Source: SZUA-254 sp031379665 (GTDB lineage Bacteria; Bacteroidota; Ignavibacteria; UBA10030; SZUA-254). From it: DNA of 64,000 nt. Both the position numbers and the translations under genes were made by a program. Each line of letters starts with the position of its first letter. Position 1 is the stretch's first letter. The notes under the pieces are model-generated. The model ran no database searches, had not been told where the DNA came from, and saw only the letters and a list, made by a program, of their open reading frames with translations. Shown here in pieces: positions 57,368-64,000 of this stretch. The stretch is from contig JANNFI010000044.1 of assembly GCA_031379665.1 (NCBI GenBank), positions 1 through 64,000 on the forward strand. Direction: 5' to 3'.

Positions 57368-58338
57368 TGACTTCAGAGACGTCGGGTGCCCCGCCGCACG
57401 GGCTCCGGAACGTCCTGGTGATCGTCGGCCCCACGTGTGCCGGCAAGACGGCGCTTGCCCTCGCCGTCGCCCGCCTCCTGCCGTGCGAGATCGTCTCGGC
57501 GGATTCACGCCAGGTCTACGACGACATGGAGATCGGGACCGCCCAACCCTCCGCGGCCGAGTTGCTCGAAGTGCCTCACCACTTCGTCGCCGAACTCCCC
57601 CCCGACGGGGAATTCAACGCGGGGAAGTTCGGGACGCTCGGCCGCGAGGTCATCGCCCGGATTTTCGACCGCGGGCGGGTCCCGCTCGTCGTCGGCGGGT
57701 CGGGCCTCTATCTCCGGTCGTTGCTCCGGGGCCTCTTCGATGGTCCCGAGGCGGAACAGGGCGTCAGGGACGCGCTCGAAGCCCGGTTGAAAACCGAGGG
57801 GGTCGACAGCCTCCTCGAAGAACTCCGGCAGGTCGACCCCGAAGCGGCGGCAACGCTCAAACCCGCGCACGCGAGGAGGATCGTCCGCGCCCTGGAAGTG
57901 TACGCACTCACCGGGAGAACCCTCACCGAGATGCACCGCGGGGGGGTGATCAGGGTTCCGTTCCATCCGGTTCAGGTGGGGTTGCGCTGGCCCCGGCCCC
58001 TGCTCTATCGGAGGATCAACGAGCGCGTCATCGACATGGTGAACGCGGGGCTCGTGGAGGAAACGCGGCGACTGGTCGAACGCAGGTATTCCCCCGGACA
58101 CCGTTCGCTCCAGTCGGTGGGCTACAGGGAAGCGATCGCACACATCGGCGGTCAGCTTACACGCGCCGAGATGATTTCCCTGATCCAGATGAACACGAGG
58201 CGCTTCGCCAAGCGCCAGCTGACCTGGTTCCGTGCGGACCCCTCGATCCACTGGATCGACATCGAAACGGCTGATGAGATTCCGGGCGTCGCGAAGGATG
58301 TTGTGCGACACTTCGCCGGCGGGGGAGGGCGCGGGTGA
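57364..58338 (+). CDS. miaA: tRNA dimethylallyltransferase MiaA
   Basis: The protein has 324 residues. It adds an isopentenyl group to A37 of tRNAs that read codons beginning with U, such as the tRNA-Ser in this window. The P-loop is GPTCAGKTALALAVA (residues 22-36); VSADSRQVYDDMEIGTAQPS binds the tRNA base, GGSGLYLRSLLRGLF and the C-terminal SVGYREAIAHIGG and NTRRFAKRQLTWFR are typical. Coupled to pcm by an ATGA overlap. Confidence 0.96.
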   Translation: MMTSETSGAPPHGLRNVLVIVGPTCAGKTALALAVARLLPCEIVSADSRQVYDDMEIGTAQPSAAELLEVPHHFVAELPPDGEFNAGKFGTLGREVIARIFDRGRVPLVVGGSGLYLRSLLRGLFDGPEAEQGVRDALEARLKTEGVDSLLEELRQVDPEAAATLKPAHARRIVRALEVYALTGRTLTEMHRGGVIRVPFHPVQVGLRWPRPLLYRRINERVIDMVNAGLVEETRRLVERRYSPGHRSLQSVGYREAIAHIGGQLTRAEMISLIQMNTRRFAKRQLTWFRADPSIHWIDIETADEIPGVAKDVVRHFAGGGGRG

Positions 58339-58373
58339 TGCCCTGAATCGTGAATCACGGCGCGGCGGCCGTT

Positions 58374-58403
58374 TTGATAATAAGGTCAGTTTCACTATCT
58401 TTG
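58374..58403 (+). promoter_or_regulatory. Promoter of tRNA-Pro
   Basis: TTGATA (58374-58379), a 16-base spacer and TATCTT (58396-58401), continuing as TATCTTTG, which fits both the sigma70 -10 and the TAnnTTTG box of Bacteroidota. Confidence 0.75.
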
Positions 58404-58421
58404 TCGTTGTTGTACGGTGAT

Positions 58422-58496
58422 CGGGGCGTGGCTCAGCCCGGCTAGAGCGCTTGGTTCGGGACCAAGAGGTCGGCGGTTCAAATCCGCCCGCCCCGA
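58422..58496 (+). tRNA. tRNA-Pro (anticodon CGG)
   Basis: 75 bases. The acceptor stem CGGGGCG (58422-58428) pairs with CGCCCCG (58489-58495), discriminator A. The anticodon stem CTTGG/CCAAG encloses loop TTCGGGA with anticodon CGG at 58457-58459. The T arm is GGCGG-TTCAAAT-CCGCC. It reads CCG. The 3' CCA is not encoded. Confidence 0.97.
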
Positions 58497-58547
58497 CTCC
58501 TTTTTTCAAGGTTTTCTATCCCCCTGGGTGTTTTTCAAGCCCGTCAC

Positions 58548-58967
58548 GTGGAAACCCGCCTCTTCAATATTTTAATTGCTGAAGACAACCCGGGGCATCA
58601 GCGGCTCACGGAGTATGCCCTCAGGAAGAACCGCGTCCCGGTCAGGTGCGCGATCATGAGGGACGGACAAGAGGTCCTCGATTATCTTTTCCGGACTCCT
58701 CCGTACGACGACGATACCCTGCACCCCCGGCCGGACCTCATCCTCCTCGACCTGAATCTCCCGAAGCGGGATGGCAGGGAGGTGCTCGGCATCATCCGGA
58801 AGGAGCCGTCCCTGAGCGGGATCCCCGTCGTCATCGTGAGCACGTCGGACAGGGAGGAAGACGTGCGTTTCGCACTCGAGAGCGGCGCCAGGGGCTACAT
58901 CAGCAAGTCAAAAGGATTCGACGCGTATTCCGAAGAGATCAGCCAGGTGATACAGTATGCATCGTGA
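58548..58967 (+). CDS. Single-domain response regulator (Rcp1-like)
   Basis: The protein has 139 residues and only a receiver domain. The acid pair is Glu12-Asp13, the phosphorylated Asp68 is in LILLDLNLPKRDG, the switch residue is in IVSTSD (about 99) and Lys120 is in YISKSKG. The insert PPYDDDTLHPRP before the phospho-Asp strand is typical of the Rcp1-type regulators that work with phytochrome-like kinases. The start is GTG at 58548. No output domain or kinase is adjacent, so it acts through a partner elsewhere. Confidence 0.92.
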   Translation: METRLFNILIAEDNPGHQRLTEYALRKNRVPVRCAIMRDGQEVLDYLFRTPPYDDDTLHPRPDLILLDLNLPKRDGREVLGIIRKEPSLSGIPVVIVSTSDREEDVRFALESGARGYISKSKGFDAYSEEISQVIQYAS

Positions 58968-59039
58968 AGGCAACAGCTCGCCGGCGTCGCCGGGGACCGG
59001 CCATTCCATTTCCATTCCTCCACCGCGGGGATCGGCCTG

Positions 59040-60356
59040 ATGGCGGGCATCGTCGCCATCGTCGGCCGCCCGAACGTCGGGAAGTCCACCCTGTTCAACC
59101 GGATCGTCGGAATGCGGGACGCGATCGTCCACGACGAGCCAGGCGTGACCCGGGACCGGAAGTACGGCCCCGCGGAATGGGCGGGGAGGAGCTTCACGCT
59201 GATCGATACCGGCGGGTACGTTCCGAAGTCGTCCGACATTTTCGAGAAGGCGATCCGCGAACAGGCAGAAATTGCGATGGAGGAGGCGGACGCGATCATT
59301 TTCGTCGTCGATGCGCTCTCCGGGATCACCCCGCTCGACAAGGATATCGCCGGGATGCTCCGGACCTCACCCAAGAAGATCCTGCTCGTGGCGAACAAGG
59401 TCGACGGGCCGTCGCGCGAAGGCGACGCCGGCCAGTTCTTCTCGCTCGGCCTGGGAGACGCGATCCCGCTCTCCGCCCTGGGCGGAAGGATGATCGGCGA
59501 TTTCCTGGATGACCTCGTGGCCGCGATCGGCGCGGAAGGCACGATCCCGGAAGAGGATGAGGGGATGCTGAAGCTGGCGGTCGTCGGGAAGCCCAACGTC
59601 GGCAAATCCACGCTCGTGAACGCGCTCCTCGGCGAGGAACGGAACATCGTGACCGACATCCCCGGCACGACGAGGGACTCCATCGATTCGATGCTCACCC
59701 ACGAAGGCGAGGAGTTCATGCTCATCGACACGGCCGGCCTCCGGAGGAAGAGCAAGATCAAGGAGAGCGTCGAATTCTACAGCGCGATGAGGACGCTCAA
59801 GACCCTCGAGCGTTGCAACGTCGCGGTCCAGCTCGTCGATGCCTCAGGGGGGATGGACAAGCAGGACCTGCACATCGTCGAGGAGATCTGTTCCCGCCGG
59901 AGGGGGGTCATCATCGCTGTGAACAAGTGGGACGCCGTGGAGAAGGACACCCAGACGGCCCTGTCGTACGAGAGGGCGATCGCGTCGATGCTGCGGAAAT
60001 ACGACTACATCCCCGTCATCTTCATCTCCGCGCTGAAACGGCAGCGGATCTTCAAGGTGGTGTCGATGGCGCGCACCGTCCATTCGCAGTTCAGGCGGCG
60101 GATCGCGACCAACAAGCTGAACAACGTCCTCCTGCCGGAGATCGAACGCCGTCCTCCCTCATCGGCGTCGGGGCGGGAGATCAGGATTAATTACATCACG
60201 CAGATCAGGACAGGCCCGCCACTCTTCGCTTTTTTTTCCAACGACCCGCTGAAAATCAAGACAGAATACAAGCGGTTCCTCGAGAACCAGCTGCGCGAGC
60301 ACTTCGGCCTCGAAGGCGTGCCGGTCTCGCTGGTGTTCAGGAAAAAAAACCGCTGA
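59040..60356 (+). CDS. der: Ribosome assembly GTPase Der (EngA)
   Basis: The protein has 438 residues with two tandem GTPase domains and a C-terminal KH-like domain. G1 of the first is GRPNVGKST (8-16) and of the second GKPNVGKST; DTAGLRRKSKI is the second switch and NKWD its G4 motif. It is needed for 50S subunit assembly. The C-terminal GPPLFAFFSNDPLKIKTEYKRFLEN is diagnostic. It begins 72 bases after the response regulator gene and is followed by the relA promoter. Confidence 0.96.
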   Translation: MAGIVAIVGRPNVGKSTLFNRIVGMRDAIVHDEPGVTRDRKYGPAEWAGRSFTLIDTGGYVPKSSDIFEKAIREQAEIAMEEADAIIFVVDALSGITPLDKDIAGMLRTSPKKILLVANKVDGPSREGDAGQFFSLGLGDAIPLSALGGRMIGDFLDDLVAAIGAEGTIPEEDEGMLKLAVVGKPNVGKSTLVNALLGEERNIVTDIPGTTRDSIDSMLTHEGEEFMLIDTAGLRRKSKIKESVEFYSAMRTLKTLERCNVAVQLVDASGGMDKQDLHIVEEICSRRRGVIIAVNKWDAVEKDTQTALSYERAIASMLRKYDYIPVIFISALKRQRIFKVVSMARTVHSQFRRRIATNKLNNVLLPEIERRPPSSASGREIRINYITQIRTGPPLFAFFSNDPLKIKTEYKRFLENQLREHFGLEGVPVSLVFRKKNR

Positions 60357-60397
60357 CACGCCCCCTCCCACGAGCCCCGCGCCGGGCTCCGGTCACC

Positions 60398-60426
60398 TTG
60401 ACATTCACCCCACCCCCGTTTATATT
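60398..60426 (+). promoter_or_regulatory. Promoter of the relA/spoT gene
   Basis: TTGACA (60398-60403), a 17-base spacer and TATATT (60421-60426): the closest match to the sigma70 consensus in the window. The leader to the TTG start at 60480 is about 47 bases. Confidence 0.85.
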
Positions 60427-60479
60427 CTTTTATACGGTTTCTCATCGTTCTACGGCCATGGCCGCCGTCGGGGACCCCA

Positions 60480-62666
60480 TTGCGCAACGGAATCTATAAA
60501 AAGAAGCTCGACGACCTTCTCGGGATCTGCAGGAAGAACCTGCGGTCGGTCAACGAGGACCTGATCAGGCGGGCGTTCGAGTTCAGCATGGAAGCGCACC
60601 GTAATGACATACGGGCCTCCGGTGATCCCTTCTTCAACCATCCCTACGAAGTCGCCCTCATCGTCGCCAAGGAGATACCCCTTGATGACGTCTCCGTCGT
60701 CAGCGCCCTCCTGCACGACGTGGCCGAGGACACCGATTACGAAATCAAGGACATCCGCCAGGAATTCGGTGACACCATCGCCGACATTGTCGACGGGGCG
60801 ACCAAGATCACCGATATCTTCAGGAGCCACGAGATCACGCAGGCGGAGAGCTACCGCAAGATGCTCCTCTCGATGGTGAACGACATCCGCGTGATGCTCC
60901 TGAAGTTCGCCGACCGGCTCCACAACATGCGGACCCTGGAATACCTGCCCGCCGACAAGCGAGTGAGGCTGGCCAGGGAAACCCTCGACATCTACGCACC
61001 GTTCGCCCACCGGTTTGGCCTCGCGAAGATCAAGTGGGAGCTGGAGGACCTCGCGTTCAAGTACCTGGAACCGGCTGAGTACGAGGAACTGGCCCGGAGC
61101 CTGAAGTCCCGGCGCCGGGAGCGGGAGGGTTACATCAGGAAGTTCATCCTGCCGATCGAGAAGCGGCTCGAGGCCGACGGCACCACCTTCGTGATCGAGG
61201 GGAGGCCGAAGCACCTGTACAGCATCCACTCGAAGATGGTGGCGAGGAAGAAGCAATTGGACGAGGTCTACGACCTCTTCGCCGTGCGGATCATCCTCGA
61301 CACCGTCAACCCGAACGACTGTTTCACCGTGTATGGGATCACGTCGTCGATCTACCTGCCGATCCCCGAGCGGTTCAAGAATTACATTTCGATGCCGAAG
61401 AAGAACGGTTACCAGTCGATCCATGCGACGCTCGTCGGCCCGGAGGGGAAGATGGTCGAGATCCAGATCCGCACCCGGGCGATGCACGAGATCGCCGAGA
61501 AGGGCGTCGCGGCCCACTGGCGCTACAAGGAGAACCTCTCGCGGCTCGACGAGGAGCTGGAGAGCTGGGTCTCCTGGGTGCGCGAGATCTTTGATCGCGG
61601 CGACGAGGAGTCGCCCGACAAGCAGCTGATGGAGAGCTTCAAGCTGAACCTCTACCAGGACGAAATCTACGTCTTCACCCCGCGCGGCGAGCTGAAAATC
61701 CTCCCCCAGGGCTCAACGCCGGTGGACTTCGCATACGCTGTGCACTCCAACATCGGTGACCATTGCCTGAGTGCCAAGATCGGCGGGAAGATCGTTCCGC
61801 TCGGCCACGTGCTGCGCAGCGGCGACCAGATTGAGGTCATCACCTCGAAGAGCCAGACGCCGAACGCCGACTGGGACAAGTTCGTGGTCACCCACCGCGC
61901 CAAATCGCACATCCGCCGCTGGATCAAGGAGGAGGAGCACAAATCGGTCAGGTCGGGGAAGGAGCTCTGGGAGAAGCGGGCCAAAAAGCACAAGCTCTCC
62001 ATCAACGAGGACGATCTCATCCGGTACGCGCACGATTTCGGGGCCGACGACATGGGCGAGTTCTACGAGAGGATCCACCACGGCCTGATCGACGCTGACA
62101 CGGTCATCCGCGAGATCGAGATCGAGCAGAAGCACCCGCGGCCCGAGGGCCAGACCCGGCCCGACGGTCAGCCCGGCCTCTTCAACCGGTTCCTGACGAC
62201 CGCGAGGAGCATCACCGGAGGGATCACTGTGCACGGCCGGCAGGACGCGTACCTCCACAGTTTCGCCAAGTGCTGCAACCCGATCCCCGGGGACGACATC
62301 ATCGGTTTCATCACCAAGGGTGAGGGCGTGAAGATCCACCTCCGGGACTGCCAGAACTTCGCCCGGCTGGCGGAGCAACAGGCCCAGAGGGTCGTCGAGG
62401 TCGGCTGGCCGCCAGCGAACGGCGTCGAATACGCCGCGGCGATCCGGATTTCCGGCGAGGACAGGACCGGGCTCCTCAACGATATCACGCACCTCATCTC
62501 GAGTTACCAGAACACGAACATCCGCGGGGTCAAGATCGACGTGAAGGATTCGATGTTCGACGGCAGCATTCTCGTCAACGTGAAGAACACCGAACATCTG
62601 ACCCGGATCATTGAGAAACTCAAAAACGTCCGGGGCGTTTCCCACGCGGAACGTCTCGTGGAATAG
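60480..62666 (+). CDS. relA: Bifunctional (p)ppGpp synthetase/hydrolase, RelA/SpoT family
   Basis: The protein has 728 residues. It makes and breaks the alarmone (p)ppGpp. The HD hydrolase domain (SALLHDVAEDTDY, FADRLHNMRTLE) is intact and the synthetase domain has DLFAVRIIL, MPKKNGYQSIHATLVG and EIQIRTRAMHEIAEKGVAAHW. A TGS domain (VFTPRGELKILPQGSTPVDFAYAVH) and a C-terminal ACT domain (ISGEDRTGLLNDITHLISSY) follow, with CCNPIPGDDIIGFITKG between. An intact HD motif suggests real bifunctionality. The start is TTG at 60480; the next ATG in frame is far into the HD domain. Confidence 0.96.
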   Translation: MRNGIYKKKLDDLLGICRKNLRSVNEDLIRRAFEFSMEAHRNDIRASGDPFFNHPYEVALIVAKEIPLDDVSVVSALLHDVAEDTDYEIKDIRQEFGDTIADIVDGATKITDIFRSHEITQAESYRKMLLSMVNDIRVMLLKFADRLHNMRTLEYLPADKRVRLARETLDIYAPFAHRFGLAKIKWELEDLAFKYLEPAEYEELARSLKSRRREREGYIRKFILPIEKRLEADGTTFVIEGRPKHLYSIHSKMVARKKQLDEVYDLFAVRIILDTVNPNDCFTVYGITSSIYLPIPERFKNYISMPKKNGYQSIHATLVGPEGKMVEIQIRTRAMHEIAEKGVAAHWRYKENLSRLDEELESWVSWVREIFDRGDEESPDKQLMESFKLNLYQDEIYVFTPRGELKILPQGSTPVDFAYAVHSNIGDHCLSAKIGGKIVPLGHVLRSGDQIEVITSKSQTPNADWDKFVVTHRAKSHIRRWIKEEEHKSVRSGKELWEKRAKKHKLSINEDDLIRYAHDFGADDMGEFYERIHHGLIDADTVIREIEIEQKHPRPEGQTRPDGQPGLFNRFLTTARSITGGITVHGRQDAYLHSFAKCCNPIPGDDIIGFITKGEGVKIHLRDCQNFARLAEQQAQRVVEVGWPPANGVEYAAAIRISGEDRTGLLNDITHLISSYQNTNIRGVKIDVKDSMFDGSILVNVKNTEHLTRIIEKLKNVRGVSHAERLVE

Positions 62667-62680
62667 GGGGCGGATCAGCC

Positions 62681-63022
62681 ATGGCGCGACCTGGAAGGCC
62701 GACATACACGAAGAAGGACGTCGTAAAGAGGCTCTGTGCGATGACGGGGGAGACCCGCGTGGTCTGCTCGGTCTGGGTCGACCGCCTGTTCACGGTCCTC
62801 AGGGAGACGATGATGTCCGCCGATCCGGAACTGCGCATCGAGATACGGGATTTCGGCGTGTTCGAAGTGAAGAAGACCAAGTCCAAGCCGAAAGCAAGGA
62901 ACCCGAGGTCGGGGGAGATCATCTTCGTCCCGTCGCGTCGCAAAACGCACTTCAAGCCAAGCAAGCTCCTCAAGGGATTCCTTTCCAGTCCGCTCCCCGG
63001 CGCCCCCGGGCGGGAGGGGTAA
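62681..63022 (+). CDS. HU/IHF-family DNA-binding protein
   Basis: The protein has 113 residues, somewhat longer than HU (90). TKKDVVKRLCAMTG starts the helical dimer domain and IRDFGVFEVKKTKSKPKARNPRSGEIIFVPSRRKTHFKPS contains the beta-arm, with ARNPRSGE in place of the usual RNPQTG motif. A short Pro/Gly-rich tail (SSPLPGAPGREG) is extra. It bends or bridges DNA. It lies 14 bases after relA and 6 before ruvX. Confidence 0.92.
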   Translation: MARPGRPTYTKKDVVKRLCAMTGETRVVCSVWVDRLFTVLRETMMSADPELRIEIRDFGVFEVKKTKSKPKARNPRSGEIIFVPSRRKTHFKPSKLLKGFLSSPLPGAPGREG

Positions 63023-63028
63023 CCCCGC

Positions 63029-63475
63029 GTGGATGGAGCACCGAGGGTTCTCGGCGTCGACTACGGCAGGAAACGGGTCGGGATCGCGGTCAGCGACCCG
63101 CTCGGCATCATCGCGAGGGGAGTGACGGTCATCGAGCGCACGAAAAACCTTGCGGCGGACGTCTGCGGAATCGCCACCGAACTGGGGGCGGGGAGCGTTG
63201 TCGTGGGGATGCCCTTGACCCTCGACGGCGGGAAAGGGGAGATGGCAAGGGAGGTCGAGGATTTCATCACGGCCCTCGAACGTGTGTGCGGGCTGCCGGT
63301 GATCGCCGTCGACGAGCGTTTCTCCTCGTCGAGGGCCCGATCGACCCAGATCGAAATGGGGGTCCCCCGGAAAAAACGGCGCGTGAAAACCGAAATCGAC
63401 AGGATGGCGGCGGCACTGATCCTCCAGGACTACCTCGACAGCCGGGGCGAGCCCGGACCCGTCGCCCGCACCTGA
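63029..63475 (+). CDS. ruvX: Putative pre-16S rRNA nuclease RuvX (YqgF)
   Basis: The protein has 148 residues and an RNase H-like fold: LGVDYGRKRVGIAVSDPLGIIARG at the N-terminus carries the first catalytic Asp, VVGMPLTLDGGKGEMA and VDERFSSSRA the others. YqgF proteins trim the 5' end of 16S rRNA and were once taken as Holliday junction resolvases. The start is GTG at 63029, the only one that keeps the first strand. It follows the HU-like gene by 6 bases. Confidence 0.94.
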   Translation: MDGAPRVLGVDYGRKRVGIAVSDPLGIIARGVTVIERTKNLAADVCGIATELGAGSVVVGMPLTLDGGKGEMAREVEDFITALERVCGLPVIAVDERFSSSRARSTQIEMGVPRKKRRVKTEIDRMAAALILQDYLDSRGEPGPVART

Positions 63476-63531
63476 GGTGTCGCCCGGGGCCCCGCGGACA
63501 CTCTTCGAAAACAAGCACGACACCCTGACGC

Positions 63532-64000
63532 ATGAATTTCCGCGATGTGAACGACATGATCGACGAGGGGGAGGGATTCACGATGGAGTTCAAGCGCCGG
63601 ATCTCCTCACCCGAGAAGATCGCCCGGACGCTGATCTCGTTCGCGAACACCCGCGGCGGGACCATCCTCTTCGGGGTCGACGACGACGGCACCGTGGTGG
63701 GGGTGGAGAGCGAAAAATCGGAGATCGAGATGATTGGGATCGCCGCGCAGGAGTTCTGCGATCCCCGCGTCGAAGCCGTCATCGACATCGTTCCCTTCGA
63801 CGGCCTCGATGTGATCGTCTGCGCCGTGAACGAAAGCCGGACCAAGCCCCACTATTTCGTGGGGGACCGGGACACCGGGAACGGCGAGAGCACGAGGGTC
63901 TACATCAGGGTCAACGACAATACGATGATGGCCAGTCGGGAGGTGGTGAAGATCCTCAGGGACGAGAACCCCGACGCACGGCCGCTGACGGTCAGCATCG
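63532..64000 (+). CDS. AlbA_2 (Schlafen-type) domain protein, 3'-truncated by the window end
   Basis: An ATG at 63532 opens a frame that stays open to the window edge (156 codons). The sequence begins MNFRDVNDMIDEGEGFTMEF and continues ISSPEKIARTLISFANTRGGTILFGVDDDG, then YFVGDRDTG and VYIRVNDNTMMASREVVKI. This is the AlbA_2 domain (Schlafen AlbA_2), with the EFK and FANTRGGTILFGV motifs. Such proteins are often transcription regulators or defence-linked; the C-terminal half, which would decide, is outside the window. It may form an operon with ruvX, 56 bases upstream. Confidence 0.85.
   Translation, partial: MNFRDVNDMIDEGEGFTMEFKRRISSPEKIARTLISFANTRGGTILFGVDDDGTVVGVESEKSEIEMIGIAAQEFCDPRVEAVIDIVPFDGLDVIVCAVNESRTKPHYFVGDRDTGNGESTRVYIRVNDNTMMASREVVKILRDENPDARPLTVSI

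Noticed and set aside
55958..57508. A 516-codon open frame on the minus strand opposite cdaA, pcm and miaA
   Set aside because: It is antisense to three clear genes, has Arg/Pro-rich low-quality sequence and no ribosome site; long antisense frames are expected in DNA this GC-rich.

Overview
This window is a GC-rich, gene-dense piece of a bacterial chromosome. The gene set points to the FCB superphylum, to a Bacteroidota / Ignavibacteriota / Chlorobiota-type lineage. The clues are a PorD-like (DUF4835) protein of the type IX secretion field, PorV-like and other large outer-membrane barrel proteins, a BshA glycosyltransferase of bacillithiol synthesis, a folP-cdaA gene pair, a DUF6249-type membrane protein and a pyrophosphatase of the K+-dependent type. 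The lineage is an inference from gene content; there is no rRNA here. No mobile element, prophage or CRISPR array was seen.

Layout. 1-9.3 kb: the 3' part of a trypsin-like protease, a small lipoprotein, a membrane-anchored spermidine-synthase-like protein, TatD, a HEAT-repeat/cyclophilin fusion, PorD and two translationally coupled barrel proteins. 9.4-18.3 kb: mnmA, an acyl-CoA carboxylase beta subunit, a LysM lytic transglycosylase, tRNA-Ser(CGA), a sugar aminotransferase and the two enzymes that make UDP-xylose. 19.4-22.8 kb: six genes end to end, two peroxiredoxins followed by PTPS, GTP cyclohydrolase I and two SDR reductases, which looks like a tetrahydrobiopterin operon. 24.6-31.5 kb (minus strand): a tyrosine/homogentisate catabolic operon with its own promoter. 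31.7-44.6 kb: a 1,169-residue outer-membrane protein, Ogt, a UvrD-type helicase, an ECF sigma/anti-sigma pair, UppP, the pyrophosphatase and BshA.

45.0-53.3 kb: a complete SUF iron-sulfur operon (Rrf2 regulator, IscS-type desulfurase, an unknown 118-residue protein, SufB, C, D, S, U, T and a SufA-type carrier). It is followed by a superoxide dismutase gene broken by a one-base frameshift. 54-64 kb: small zinc-ribbon and basic proteins, folP, cdaA, pcm, miaA, tRNA-Pro(CGG), a response regulator, der, relA/spoT, an HU-like protein, ruvX and the start of an AlbA_2-domain gene cut by the window end.

Two themes join the regions. First, BH4 synthesis plus tyrosine catabolism suggests that aromatic amino acids are burned to fumarate and acetoacetate; no maleylacetoacetate isomerase gene is present, while bacillithiol synthesis is. 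Second, three intergenic sites carry the same kind of 11-bp tandem repeat built around TTGA; the best one has seven exact-length copies directly upstream of the sufA-type gene. I see no described function for it. Predicted promoters are mostly TTGNNN, a 16-18 bp gap, then TATANT-like boxes, some continuing into TTTG.
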